Of a stretch of 64,000 nt of DNA, positions 1 through 8,281 are shown piece after piece. The position numbers and the translations under genes were made by a program. The notes under the pieces are model-generated. The model was not told where the DNA came from and made no database searches. It worked only from the letters and a program-made list of their open reading frames with translations. Source of the stretch: CAVVAE01 sp963746185 (GTDB lineage Bacteria; Actinomycetota; Actinomycetes; Propionibacteriales; Nocardioidaceae); contig CAVVAE010000004.1 of the NCBI GenBank assembly GCA_963746185.1, positions 1,550,001-1,614,000 of the forward strand. The letters run 5' to 3'. Positions within the stretch are counted from its first letter, which is position 1, and every line of letters starts with the position of its first letter.

Positions 1-618
1 AGTCCAATCTGAGCTCGCGGCCTGAGAAAGGTAGTCGGTGAAGTTCGCCGTGGTACCCGACTCGTCGGAGCGGTGCACCGGCGTGATCTCGTCGCCCGGC
101 AGGTCGGCGTCGGGGTTGTCCGCCGCGATGGCGGGGTCATCCCAACTGGTGATCGTGCCTGCGAAGATCTGGGCGACAGTCGACGGCGTGAGCTGCAGGT
201 CGTCCACGCCGGGGAGGTTGTAGATGACGGCGATCGGGCTCACATAGACCGGAATCTCGATCGGGTCGCCACTACAGGTGTCTACGGCTTGGCCAAGTTC
301 GTCGTCGTCCATGTAGGAGTCTGAGCCGGCAAACAGCACGCCGCCCGCGAGGAATGCCTCGCGGCCGCCGCCGGAGCCAACCGCGTCGTAGTTGACGGTG
401 ACGTCAGGGTTGTCGCCCTGGAAGCCGGCCCTCCAGGCAGCCATCGAGGCTTCTTGGGAGGTGGCGCCGGCGCCGTTCAGCTCACCGGACAAGGCAGTGT
501 CACTGCCACCGCCACCGTTGTCGTCCTCGTTGCTAGCACCGCACGCGCTCATGCCGAGCGCAACGGTGAGCGAAATGGCGCCCACTACACATGCGCGGGG
601 CAAGGAGTTGCTTTTCAC
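1..618 (-). CDS. pstS: Phosphate ABC transporter substrate-binding lipoprotein PstS (3' end outside window)
   Basis: This is the periplasm-equivalent, membrane-anchored phosphate receptor of the PstSCAB uptake system. The GTG start at 618 has AGGAG upstream on the minus strand. The first 206 codons are present and the rest lies beyond position 1. A lipoprotein signal peptide ends in a lipobox (GMSAC), then comes an acidic Gly/Asp linker. The start of the mature domain shows the PstS hallmarks GAGATSQ, the phosphate-binding GSGGGREAF segment, and further on the SDESGTT phosphate-loop motif. The gene stands alone at its 5' side. A two-repeat PHO box lies about 90 bp upstream, so PhoP control under phosphate limitation is expected. 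The rest of the pst operon should follow off the left edge. Confidence 0.93.
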   Translation of the reverse strand, partial: MKSNSLPRACVVGAISLTVALGMSACGASNEDDNGGGGSDTALSGELNGAGATSQEASMAAWRAGFQGDNPDVTVNYDAVGSGGGREAFLAGGVLFAGSDSYMDDDELGQAVDTCSGDPIEIPVYVSPIAVIYNLPGVDDLQLTPSTVAQIFAGTITSWDDPAIAADNPDADLPGDEITPVHRSDESGTTANFTDYLSQAASSDWT

Positions 619-706
619 GTGAGAGTCCCTCTCCTGGGTCAAGTCTCCGGATGTCTGTCTCATGACATGGCTGACGCTAGGGAGAAGAGGTGACCGGTCC
701 GGTGGG

Positions 707-728
707 CGCCGGTGAACGTGGAGTGAAC
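707..728 (-). promoter_or_regulatory. PHO box (two 11-bp direct repeats) upstream of pstS
   Basis: On the minus strand two adjacent 11-mers read GTTCACTCCAC and GTTCACCGGCG, matching the actinobacterial PhoP direct-repeat unit (G-T/G-TCAYYYRSG). A weaker copy, GGTCACCTCTT, lies two units further downstream at about 685-695. The site sits 89-110 bp upstream of the pstS start, a normal position for PhoP activation. Confidence 0.85.
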
Positions 729-759
729 GATTTCGGGCTAGTCGGTCACGTGGGAGGGG

Positions 760-1947
760 TCAAGAAGCGGACGACATGTGAACAGCCGCCTGAGGGGCCG
801 GCTGCAGCACGGATTTCCGGCGCTCTGGCACGGTCACCAGCAAGACGGCGGAGGCGGCAGCGAACAGGACGAAGACGGGCCGCGAGCCCAGCGTTTCGGC
901 CAACCAGGGAGCAGTCATGGCCCCGACCAGGGCACCGGCGACCATCACGGTGTCAGCCAGCCCAAACGCGAACGCGCGAACGTGGTCTGGGACCGATCGC
1001 TGGAGGATCGCCGTGGCCACGCATTCGACCTCGGTCGCGGCCGCACCGAGGAGCAGCAGCGGCAGGAGAGCCCAGGTCCAGGTCGGAGCAACCGCGACGA
1101 GCAGCAATGGCAGACCCACCAGGGTGACCGAAGCCCGAATCGCTGTCGGCGACAGCCGGAGGACTCGACGGACGCCAGGAGCGGCCAGCGCTCCGAATCC
1201 CAGCGCCGCCGAGACCAGGCCGAACTCGTGTTCGCCACCGTTCCAGCCGCGCTCGACGAGGGGAAGCAGCGATACGGCGACGGCACCGATCACCACGTTG
1301 ACGACCGCGACGGCCATGATGACGCGTACGGCGGCCGGGTGTCTGAGGACGACCGCCAGCGACCCACGCTCACGCGACACCGCGTCGTCGTGGCGAGACT
1401 CGTTGACGGCTACGCCAGAGAGCAGCATCGACGCGAAGACCGCGGTGCCTGCGGCGAGCAGCATCGAGGCATGGGCACCGGCCAGGCTCAGGGTCAGCCC
1501 ACCGATTGCCGGCCCGACGACGAAGGCGCTCACCTCGAACGTCACCAACCAGCTCGTGGCGGTCTCAGCACGATCCCGAGCGGTGGCCGGCATGGCAGCG
1601 GCGAGTGCGGGGTATGCCGGCGTGCCGACCGCGACCACCACCGTGGCGACGACGATTGCCGTGGTGAGGTGGTCGAACTTCAGCGCCAATGCCGCGAGAG
1701 CGAGCAGCATCGCCCTGATTCGGGTGGACAAGCGCAGCAGCAGAGTGCGTGACACCCGATCGCCGAGCGCGCCACCGGCCCAGGACAAGAAGACGTACGG
1801 CGCCATCCGCGCCGCTCCAACCAGACCGAGCACGGTTTCGCTGTGTGTGGTCGCCCAGGTCAGCGCGAGCAGAGCGGGCCAGGGCATCGCCATGGCGACT
1901 GCAGACAGTCCGTGCGAAAGCACGAGTCGCTGCAGCGACCGGTTCAT
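760..1947 (-). CDS. MFS exporter paired with a PLP decarboxylase
   Basis: A 395-residue integral membrane protein with about 12 hydrophobic segments. It has the loop-2 MFS signature GGALGDRVSRT after TM2 and a repeat of the two six-helix halves. Its ATG start overlaps the stop of the upstream decarboxylase gene (ATGA at 1944-1947), so the two are translationally coupled. The pairing suggests export of the decarboxylation product, possibly a diamine such as putrescine or cadaverine; this is inferred from context, since MFS sequences rarely reveal their substrate. The C-terminus is a short hydrophilic tail. Confidence 0.85.
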   Translation of the reverse strand: MNRSLQRLVLSHGLSAVAMAMPWPALLALTWATTHSETVLGLVGAARMAPYVFLSWAGGALGDRVSRTLLLRLSTRIRAMLLALAALALKFDHLTTAIVVATVVVAVGTPAYPALAAAMPATARDRAETATSWLVTFEVSAFVVGPAIGGLTLSLAGAHASMLLAAGTAVFASMLLSGVAVNESRHDDAVSRERGSLAVVLRHPAAVRVIMAVAVVNVVIGAVAVSLLPLVERGWNGGEHEFGLVSAALGFGALAAPGVRRVLRLSPTAIRASVTLVGLPLLLVAVAPTWTWALLPLLLLGAAATEVECVATAILQRSVPDHVRAFAFGLADTVMVAGALVGAMTAPWLAETLGSRPVFVLFAAASAVLLVTVPERRKSVLQPAPQAAVHMSSAS

Positions 1948-3143
1948 GACACGGAGCCGACGAGGCGGGTAGGAAGGGGTGCGAACCCGTTGAAGCCGAC
2001 GGTGGAGTAGCAGGAGGTGTAGGCCCCCGCGGAATGGAGCCGGACCAAGTCGCCCTCCGCGAGCTTGAGCGGCAGCCGGACCGGCGTCTTCTCGTACAGA
2101 ACGTCTGCGCTGTCGCAGGTGGGACCGGCGAGTACGACGGGACCGTCTGGACAGCCGTCGGAGTCAGTCGTGATCGGGTAGCGGATGGCCTCGCCGAGTG
2201 TCTCGATCAAGCCGGAGAACACGCCGGCGTCGAGGTAGACCCAGCGGCGACCACCTCTCCAGCAGACCGCAACAACGCTGGCGACCAGCACTCCCGCGTC
2301 GCCGACGAGGGCGCGTCCGGGCTCGATGACCGTGGTCGGCTGGTCGTCGCCGAACGTTTCGTCGAGGCACTCCCGGATCGACTGCCCGTAGGCGGTCAGG
2401 GCAGGAAAGTCGCCTTCAAGGGCGGCTGGGAAGCCGCCGCCGAGGTCGAGCAGCCAAGGGTTCAGACCTCGCAGGCGGAGCCGCTCGAAGATTCTGCGGG
2501 CCTGCTGGATCGGCTGGCGCCACCTTGAGGGGTCGCGTTGTTGAGAGCCCACGTGGAAGGCGACGCCTGCCACGTCGAGCCCCAGTGCTCCAGCCGCGGT
2601 GAGGATCTCCAGGCAGGAGTCAGGACTGCAACCGAACTTCCGCGACAACGGCCAATCGGCACCTTCGCCGCTGGTCACCAGGCGACAGAGAACGCTCGAC
2701 CCGGGGGCGACGTCAGAGACCTTGAGCATCTCGGTCATGGAGTCGACGACATACAAGCGGACGCCGAGGGCGTATGCAGCAGCGAGGTCGCTGCGTCGCT
2801 TGATCGGGTTGGAATAGAGCAGTTGCTCGGGTGTGGCGCCGGCCGCCAGGCAGGCCTCGACCTCGACTGGGCTGGCAACGTCGAACCGGCAGCCGCGCTG
2901 CACCAGCAGGGCGAGCAGGGCTGGATGGGGATTCGCCTTGACCGCGTAGTGGATCAGCGTGCCGGGCAGCGCCGCAGAGAGCCGGTCGAGGCGGTCAACG
3001 GCGATGGTGGGATCGAGCCGCAGGTAAGGCGTCATCGGCGTCGGCACCGTGCGCGCTCCGGATGTGGCGGCCGAACGCGCCAGGGATGCGGTGTCGCGGG
3101 GCGTCGGGAGAGTCGCGGTGGCGGGCGTAGCTGGCATGGGCAT
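1944..3143 (-). CDS. Type III (alanine-racemase fold) PLP-dependent decarboxylase, ornithine/lysine decarboxylase-like
   Basis: A 399-residue enzyme of the eukaryotic-ODC/diaminopimelate decarboxylase family. An N-terminal PLP TIM barrel contains the cofactor lysine in YAVKANPHP, a later barrel His in FHVGSQQRDP, the glycine-rich DLGGGFP loop and EPGRALVGDAG. The C-terminal beta domain carries GPTCDSADVLYEK, whose Cys matches the catalytic Cys of ornithine decarboxylases. This favours a diamine-forming decarboxylase over LysA, but the exact amino acid cannot be read. The chosen ATG at 3143 follows GAGG; a longer reading frame goes upstream to 3299 but lacks conserved sequence. The gene overlaps the downstream MFS exporter by 4 bp. 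Confidence 0.88.
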   Translation of the reverse strand: MPMPATPATATLPTPRDTASLARSAATSGARTVPTPMTPYLRLDPTIAVDRLDRLSAALPGTLIHYAVKANPHPALLALLVQRGCRFDVASPVEVEACLAAGATPEQLLYSNPIKRRSDLAAAYALGVRLYVVDSMTEMLKVSDVAPGSSVLCRLVTSGEGADWPLSRKFGCSPDSCLEILTAAGALGLDVAGVAFHVGSQQRDPSRWRQPIQQARRIFERLRLRGLNPWLLDLGGGFPAALEGDFPALTAYGQSIRECLDETFGDDQPTTVIEPGRALVGDAGVLVASVVAVCWRGGRRWVYLDAGVFSGLIETLGEAIRYPITTDSDGCPDGPVVLAGPTCDSADVLYEKTPVRLPLKLAEGDLVRLHSAGAYTSCYSTVGFNGFAPLPTRLVGSVS

Positions 3144-3310
3144 GTCCTGACCTCGGAGGGGTTGCAAGTCAGGAGTGGACGAAGGTCGTCGTTGATACCG
3201 AGCGCTCTCGGGAGAACAATGTCGGCAGAAGGGGCAACTTTTCCCATCGACCGGGCGTCTGGTCAGGTAAGCCGGACGCACCGGTGCCAACCACTCCATT
3301 TGGGGGATTT

Positions 3311-3712
3311 ATGAACGTTCGTCGTCTGGCCGCCGTCGCGGCTGCCGGTGTCATCGGTCTCATCGGACCGCTCGCCGTCCAACCCGCTACAGCGGATGCC
3401 GCGGCTCCCGCAGCGAGCCGGATCAGTGCTCACCCGTCCGACACGACGCCCGGAAGTGGGGAGCAGTTCGTTGTCCGAGGCGTCTTCACGCTGAACGGTG
3501 AGCGTGCCGACCACCGCATCGTCAAGATCCAGACCGTCCGCAATGGGCACTGGGTCCAGATCTCAGGCGCTCGCGTGTCGACCGACTCCACGGGTCATTA
3601 CCGCTGCCGGCTGATCCTGTCTCAAACCGGCGAACGCTTCTTGAGGGCCGTCGGAGTAGCCGGCGACAACGGCCGCAACACCTACCGCCAATTCCAAGTC
3701 ACCGTCCACTGA
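3311..3712 (+). CDS. Small secreted protein with a beta-sandwich (Ig-like) domain
   Basis: 133 residues starting at an ATG preceded by GGGGGA. A classical Sec signal peptide (MNVRRLAAVAAAGVIGLIG) is followed by an Ala-rich cleavage region. The mature part (about residues 35-133) looks like one all-beta extracellular domain: SRISAHPSDTTPGSGEQF opens it, then alternating short strands such as RADHRIVKIQTV and FLRAVGVAGDNGRNTYRQF. This resembles the bacterial Ig-like 'stress-tensor' modules that occur in actinobacterial surface proteins. No catalytic residues are seen. It is divergent from the decarboxylase operon and ends at a strong hairpin. Function unknown. Confidence 0.75.
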   Translation: MNVRRLAAVAAAGVIGLIGPLAVQPATADAAAPAASRISAHPSDTTPGSGEQFVVRGVFTLNGERADHRIVKIQTVRNGHWVQISGARVSTDSTGHYRCRLILSQTGERFLRAVGVAGDNGRNTYRQFQVTVH

Positions 3713-3727
3713 CCCGTTCTGGGGGTT

Positions 3728-3763
3728 GCCTTGTTTTCAAGCCAAACGGCTTGTTAACAAGGC
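3728..3763 (+). terminator. Hairpin terminator after the secreted protein gene
   Basis: A 16-bp imperfect stem (GCCTTGTTTTCAAGCC, loop AAAC, GGCTTGTTAACAAGGC; two mismatches) lies 15 bp past the stop codon at 3712 and before the 3' end of the convergent M3 peptidase gene. It is AT-richer than its surroundings and lacks a long T-tract, so termination strength is uncertain. It can serve both strands. Confidence 0.6.
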
Positions 3764-3812
3764 AAACCTGCCTTGCAGACTGTGGGTTTGCCCCTGTCGG
3801 GTGTGGGTCGTC

Positions 3813-5741
3813 TCAGTCCTCGAGCCAACGACGGAACGCGTCGATCGTGTAGGGCCGCCCCAGGAAGTCGGCCACCAGGTCGGCCGCGTCGCGGCTCCCT
3901 CCGCCAGCGAGCACCGTCTCGCGGTAGCGCCGGGCGGTCTCGGGAGCGAACAGGTCTTCGGCGTCGAAAGCAGAGAACAGGTCCTTCGCGATCACCAGGC
4001 TCCACATGTACGTGTAGTAGCCCGACGAGTAGCCGTCCAGATGCCCGAAAGACGCATGGAAGTGGCTGCCCTCGATAAACGGGAACAAGTCGTACGACGT
4101 CTGGAGCTCCTTCACACGAGCAGTCAGGTCGTCGACCGCTTCGCTGTGCAGGAAGTACGACACTGCTGCGTAGAACATCTGCGTCCGGGCTGCGTACCCC
4201 CTCCCGAAGTCGTCTGCCGCGCGCATCTTGGCCACCAGGTCAGCCGGGATCGGCTCCCCGTTGGCGTTGGTCGCGAACGTCTGGAGGATGTCGGCGTCCC
4301 ACGCCCACTCCTCGAGCATCTGTGACGGTGCTTCGACGAAGTCCCACTCCGTCGCCACCCCGGAGAACCTCGACCACTCGTGCTGCCCGGCGACGATGTG
4401 GTGGACGAGGTGGCCGAACTCGTGGAAGAGCGTGACGACGTCTCGATGCTCCATCAACCCTCGAGGGAAGTTGCAGACGAGCACACCTTCCGCAAGCTGC
4501 TCACCGGCAACGCCGGAGGTGATGCTGAATTGCGCAGCATGCTTGAACTTGCCCTCGCGTGGGTGCAGGTCGAGGTAGATCCGGCCGATCCGTTGACCGT
4601 CAGACTTCACGTCGTACGCTGCGACCTCGTCATCCCAGCGTGGCGCGTCGGCCACGGGCGTGTAGGTGAGCCCGAACAGCCTCCCGGTGACGTCGAGCAA
4701 GCCCTGGCGGACCTTCGCGAAGTCGAAATAGGTGCGGATCAGCTGCGCGTCGACCTCGTAGTCCTCCCGCCGGATGACCTCGGCGTAGTAGGTGCTGTCG
4801 GCCCGGTCGATCGAGTCGGCGTCGGGGTGGTCCTGGCGCATGCGCGCGAACAACGTGTCGCGGTCGCGGCGACCTGACTTTTCGGCCGCCGCGGAGATCT
4901 GGTCGACGAAGGCGCCGATCGCCGGGCCGGACCCGATCATCTTGACCTCGGCGTCGTAGTCGGGCCAACCGTCATACCCGAGCAAGCCGGCGTGCTCGGC
5001 CCGCAGCGCCAGCAGCTCCTTCAGCAACGCGTCGTTGGCCGGCCATGCACGATTGTTGAAGGCCAGCATCAGCTCACGTCTTGCCGTCCGGTCATGCGCA
5101 AACGTCAAGAACGGGTAGACGTCGGGGTAGTCAGTCGTGATTATGACGCGACCGTCATCACCGACCGGATGTGCTGACACGTAGTCGTCGGGAAGCCCGG
5201 ACAGCTGGGCTGGGTCGAGCGACACCTGGCGTACGTCGTCACGGATGTTCTTCGAAAACTCCTGTCCCACAAGGGTTTCGCGCTCGGCCAGGTCACGCAG
5301 GCGCTGGCGTGTCGCCTCATCGCGGTCGACGCCGGCTCGGCGGAAGTCTCGCAGGGTGTGTTCAAGCACGCGCTTGGCTTGGGCATCAAGCGCCGACCCG
5401 TCAAGGGCGGCAAAGATCTCGAAGAGATCATGGTCGAGAGTGAGATCGGTCGACAGCTTCTGCGCCTCCTGCATCGCGGCCTCGGCCTGCGACCGCAGGG
5501 CTTCCTCCGGCAGCACGTTGCTCATCACCGACGAGGCAGCGAACGCGTTCGACAGCGCGACGGAGGCAAGGTTCCACTGTCGGAGTACGTCGGAAGGGTC
5601 ACGTGACGTGCCCGCCTTGAGCTGGTCCACGAGATCTCGGGCCCGCGCCAGCTCGTTGTCGCAGCGCTCGACCAGCCAGTCCCGCCAACCATCGGCGTCG
5701 GTCGGGAGGGTCAGGGGTAGCAGGGTTTCCTGGGAATTCAC
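3813..5741 (-). CDS. M3 family zinc oligopeptidase (thimet/Dcp-like)
   Basis: A 642-residue cytosolic metallopeptidase, normal length for M3A/M3B oligopeptidases. The zinc site is HEFGH at residues about 440-444, with the third ligand Glu in the following helix (DFVEAPSQ, about 468). C-terminal tyrosines and histidines in the SGYYTYMWS region match the substrate-binding loop of the family. The N-terminal two thirds is helical. It probably degrades short peptides produced by protein turnover. It is monocistronic: the downstream neighbour is convergent and the upstream gene has its own promoter distance (50 bp). Confidence 0.92.
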   Translation of the reverse strand: MNSQETLLPLTLPTDADGWRDWLVERCDNELARARDLVDQLKAGTSRDPSDVLRQWNLASVALSNAFAASSVMSNVLPEEALRSQAEAAMQEAQKLSTDLTLDHDLFEIFAALDGSALDAQAKRVLEHTLRDFRRAGVDRDEATRQRLRDLAERETLVGQEFSKNIRDDVRQVSLDPAQLSGLPDDYVSAHPVGDDGRVIITTDYPDVYPFLTFAHDRTARRELMLAFNNRAWPANDALLKELLALRAEHAGLLGYDGWPDYDAEVKMIGSGPAIGAFVDQISAAAEKSGRRDRDTLFARMRQDHPDADSIDRADSTYYAEVIRREDYEVDAQLIRTYFDFAKVRQGLLDVTGRLFGLTYTPVADAPRWDDEVAAYDVKSDGQRIGRIYLDLHPREGKFKHAAQFSITSGVAGEQLAEGVLVCNFPRGLMEHRDVVTLFHEFGHLVHHIVAGQHEWSRFSGVATEWDFVEAPSQMLEEWAWDADILQTFATNANGEPIPADLVAKMRAADDFGRGYAARTQMFYAAVSYFLHSEAVDDLTARVKELQTSYDLFPFIEGSHFHASFGHLDGYSSGYYTYMWSLVIAKDLFSAFDAEDLFAPETARRYRETVLAGGGSRDAADLVADFLGRPYTIDAFRRWLED

Positions 5742-5791
5742 TCCTGCACGATAACCGGTGGGGTGGCGCCCGAAGTCCCACTGATCCAGGT

Positions 5792-7021
5792 TTATCCGGC
5801 AGGTAGTGCAGCCCAGACGTTGGCTCCGACGCGCGAGTTCTTGCCTAGGTCGTGCGCCTTCTTGAACGCCAACACCTCTTGCGCCGTACGCCGTCCGAAG
5901 TAGCCATTCTGGAGGCTGTCGGGCATCCGCAGCGCCACCTGAAGGGCGTAGACGGATCGGCCGCCGACGCCACGGCTCAGCAACGGAGAGTCAGCTTGGT
6001 TGCGGCCCCATGAGGCGGCCTCACGAGGCGACCAGTTCGGCACGCTCGAGCGCCTCGACGCGGGGAGCAGGCTGGCCCAGGTGGGCTTGTCGAGGGCGCC
6101 GGTGCGCGGCAGGTCATGCGTGCGTTGGTAGCCGAGGACGACGCGCCGGGTGCCAGCATCGAAGGTGCCTTCCGGCTTCATCCCGAGCAGTCGCTGGCCC
6201 TTGGACACGGTCTTTCCGGAGCTGCCGATCCACTTCAGGGGTTGCGTCGAGCTGCGCGGCGCACGGACCGTCTGGGGGCACGGCGTCGTGCGCGCTTTGG
6301 CGGTGGGGGAGGTTGCGGGTTGGTTGGCAAACACCTGGCAGGGACCGTAGTCGGTGGCCCAGGTGCGTCCGGTCCAGAACGACGTATGGGCGCGGGCGCC
6401 GTTCCATGACAACGAGATGTGGATGTGGCTGGTGTGCGGGTCGGCGCCGTCGTACGCATGCCACGTACCGGAGTACGCCGACCACATCTTGCGGTTGAAG
6501 ATCACGTACATGATGCCAAGACGCCGGGCCATTTCTCCCTTGACGTTGCTGGGGCCCCGTCCGGTGATCCAGCCGAGGAAGTCGGCGGCCACGCGCTTGT
6601 CGGCGCGGTTGTTGACGTTGAGCATCCAGTCCCAGGCCCGGCCGTCCTTGTGCTCTGACTGGGCGCCATACGCACAAGGCCTCGGCGTGGCAGAACTCGC
6701 GCCACGGCCGTACGTCGAGAGGGCCAAGGCTCGCAGCTTGGCGATGCCGCGCGAAGGTGCCGCCACGCAGGCCGACTGGCCCTGGTACGACGCTGACTCA
6801 TCCAGCGCCTTGCCCCACTTCTTCGGAGCGGGGAGGCCATGGGGGTTCCTCGGGAAGCTCACCGGAGCCGCTCGAAAAGCTGTCGCCTCGGCGTTCGTCC
6901 CGGTGCCGCGATCAACCTTGTCGCTCGGGCTCACGCCGGTCGCGTTGGCCGGCACGCACAGGGCAAGGAGCGCCGATGCGAGGACAGCCGCCAGCGGGCG
7001 TGAAAGACGGGAGCGCGACAT
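5792..7021 (-). CDS. Secreted peptidoglycan-binding protein with M15-like (VanY/ARB-type) domain
   Basis: 409 residues from an ATG at 7021 with AGAGG eight bases upstream; an in-frame GTG lies 9 bp earlier. A Sec signal peptide (SRPLAAVLASALLALC) leads the protein. Residues about 110-230 contain SEHKDGRAWDWMLN and HTSHIHISL, matching the His/Asp ligands and HxH of the M15-like domain found in actinobacterial secreted proteins. Two C-terminal PG_binding_1 repeats follow (LLGMKPEGTFDAGTRRVV and LQNGYFGRRTAQEVLAF). It probably acts on or sticks to the cell wall. Whether it is an active D,D/L,D-carboxypeptidase cannot be decided by eye. Confidence 0.85.
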   Translation of the reverse strand: MSRSRLSRPLAAVLASALLALCVPANATGVSPSDKVDRGTGTNAEATAFRAAPVSFPRNPHGLPAPKKWGKALDESASYQGQSACVAAPSRGIAKLRALALSTYGRGASSATPRPCAYGAQSEHKDGRAWDWMLNVNNRADKRVAADFLGWITGRGPSNVKGEMARRLGIMYVIFNRKMWSAYSGTWHAYDGADPHTSHIHISLSWNGARAHTSFWTGRTWATDYGPCQVFANQPATSPTAKARTTPCPQTVRAPRSSTQPLKWIGSSGKTVSKGQRLLGMKPEGTFDAGTRRVVLGYQRTHDLPRTGALDKPTWASLLPASRRSSVPNWSPREAASWGRNQADSPLLSRGVGGRSVYALQVALRMPDSLQNGYFGRRTAQEVLAFKKAHDLGKNSRVGANVWAALPAG

Positions 7022-7164
7022 GGGTGACACCTCTGGGGGAGCGTGCCCAGGCGGAAAGCCCAGACTGTGACGGTGGGTTAGTTACAAGTCACCCATTGTC
7101 ACGGCTTTCGACGGTGAGTCGCGTGGGAATGACCAAACAGCCGACCCTGGCCGGACCGAACGGC

Positions 7165-8187
7165 TCAGCCTGGCGGGCCCGCTTCCCGGTCGAGCCCCAA
7201 TTCGGCCAGCCGCCAGCCGAGCTGGAAGCGGGTCGCGGCACCGGTCGACTGCATCAGCAGGGCTAGCCGTCGGGACACCGTCCGGACCGTGACTCCGAGC
7301 GAACGGGCGATGGCTTCGTCGGTGTGGCCAGCCCGCATCAGCCCGATCAGCCGCCTGTCGCGAGCTGTGAACGGCTGGGCTCCCGCACCTGCCACGTAGT
7401 CCGCCAACGGCCAGGCCGAGTGCCAGACGAGCTCGAACAGGGCCACCAACGCGTCGACCAGGCCAAAACGGCTGACGACGACGGCAGCGGGACCCGACTC
7501 GAGGCTCAAGGGGACGATCGCGCTACGCCGGTCGACGATGAACATCTTCACCGGGATGGTTGGCGTGACGCGCGCCTGCTCGCCGGCGTCCACCGACTCG
7601 GCCAGCTCGGTGGCGCCGCCCTGCGCCTCCACTCCGTCGGGGTCGTAGATGACGCGGTAGCTCACACCGGACTGGAGCTGGTTGCGTTCGTTGTCCTCGT
7701 AGTCGCCGGGAGCGAGGAACGGAGGTGTCACGAACGCCATGATCTCGCTCTGGACTCCCGCCAATAGCTGGTTGAACCGTTCGACGATCCGGTCCTGTCC
7801 GGTGATCACCTCGACGAGCTCGGCCGTGCCGGACTGGGCTTGCGAGGCGTCGTACTCCCGCTGCATCGCGGTTGCGCCGACACGGGCAGCGGCGAGGTCG
7901 GCCTGGACCTTCGCGATCAGCATCCCGACGGCGTTCTCCGGAGGGCTCGCACAGAAGAGCCGGGTGTCGGCATCGACGGTGACGAGGCCGGCCTTGCGCA
8001 GTCGGCGCAATGCGGAGCGGACAGCGGTCAATGGGCGGTGGGTGATCTGCGCCAGCCGGGGAGTCGCGCTGGGCGCCTCGAGCAGCGAACGGTAGACGCG
8101 TTCGTCAAGCTCGTCGAGGCCAAGTGAGCGCCATGGAGTGCTGACGTGGTCTCGTCGTTCCCAGGAGGCCGGTGATGTCGTGGTCAT
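7165..8187 (-). CDS. TrmB/LuxR-type transcriptional regulator
   Basis: 340 residues. The N-terminal 70 residues form a TrmB-like winged helix (ERVYRSLLEAP, RLAQITHRP, ALRRLRKAGLVTVD). A central sensor region resembles phospholipase-D-like TrmB effector domains. The C-terminus is a LuxR HTH (LTARDRRLIGLMRAGHTDEAIARSLGV in part: TARDRRLIGLM, DEAIARSLGVTVRTV). The start at 8187 is chosen because conserved sequence begins soon after; no clear Shine-Dalgarno is present, so it may be leaderless. It is divergent from the large secreted protein at 8282, a pairing common for this regulator class and secreted subtilases, so it probably controls that gene. Confidence 0.82.
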   Translation of the reverse strand: MTTTSPASWERRDHVSTPWRSLGLDELDERVYRSLLEAPSATPRLAQITHRPLTAVRSALRRLRKAGLVTVDADTRLFCASPPENAVGMLIAKVQADLAAARVGATAMQREYDASQAQSGTAELVEVITGQDRIVERFNQLLAGVQSEIMAFVTPPFLAPGDYEDNERNQLQSGVSYRVIYDPDGVEAQGGATELAESVDAGEQARVTPTIPVKMFIVDRRSAIVPLSLESGPAAVVVSRFGLVDALVALFELVWHSAWPLADYVAGAGAQPFTARDRRLIGLMRAGHTDEAIARSLGVTVRTVSRRLALLMQSTGAATRFQLGWRLAELGLDREAGPPG

Positions 8188-8224
8188 GACATTGTCAAGT
8201 ATCGGACATCTTGGGCTCATGACA
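8184..8224. promoter_or_regulatory. Candidate operator between the regulator and the secreted protein gene
   Basis: The perfect palindrome TGACATTGTCA lies at 8187-8197 across the regulator start. TGTCATGA, read on the minus strand, occurs at 8184-8191 and again at 8217-8224. The position between two divergent genes makes this a likely site for the adjacent LuxR/TrmB protein. This is inference only. Confidence 0.35.
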
Positions 8225-8281
8225 ACAGGGGTGAACCAGCCGATACTGGGCCTCAGTCCGCACCCGACTGAAGGAGCCGTC

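Noticed and set aside
778..1752. 324-codon frame opposite the MFS gene
   Set aside because: Arg/Gln-rich shadow of a membrane protein gene.
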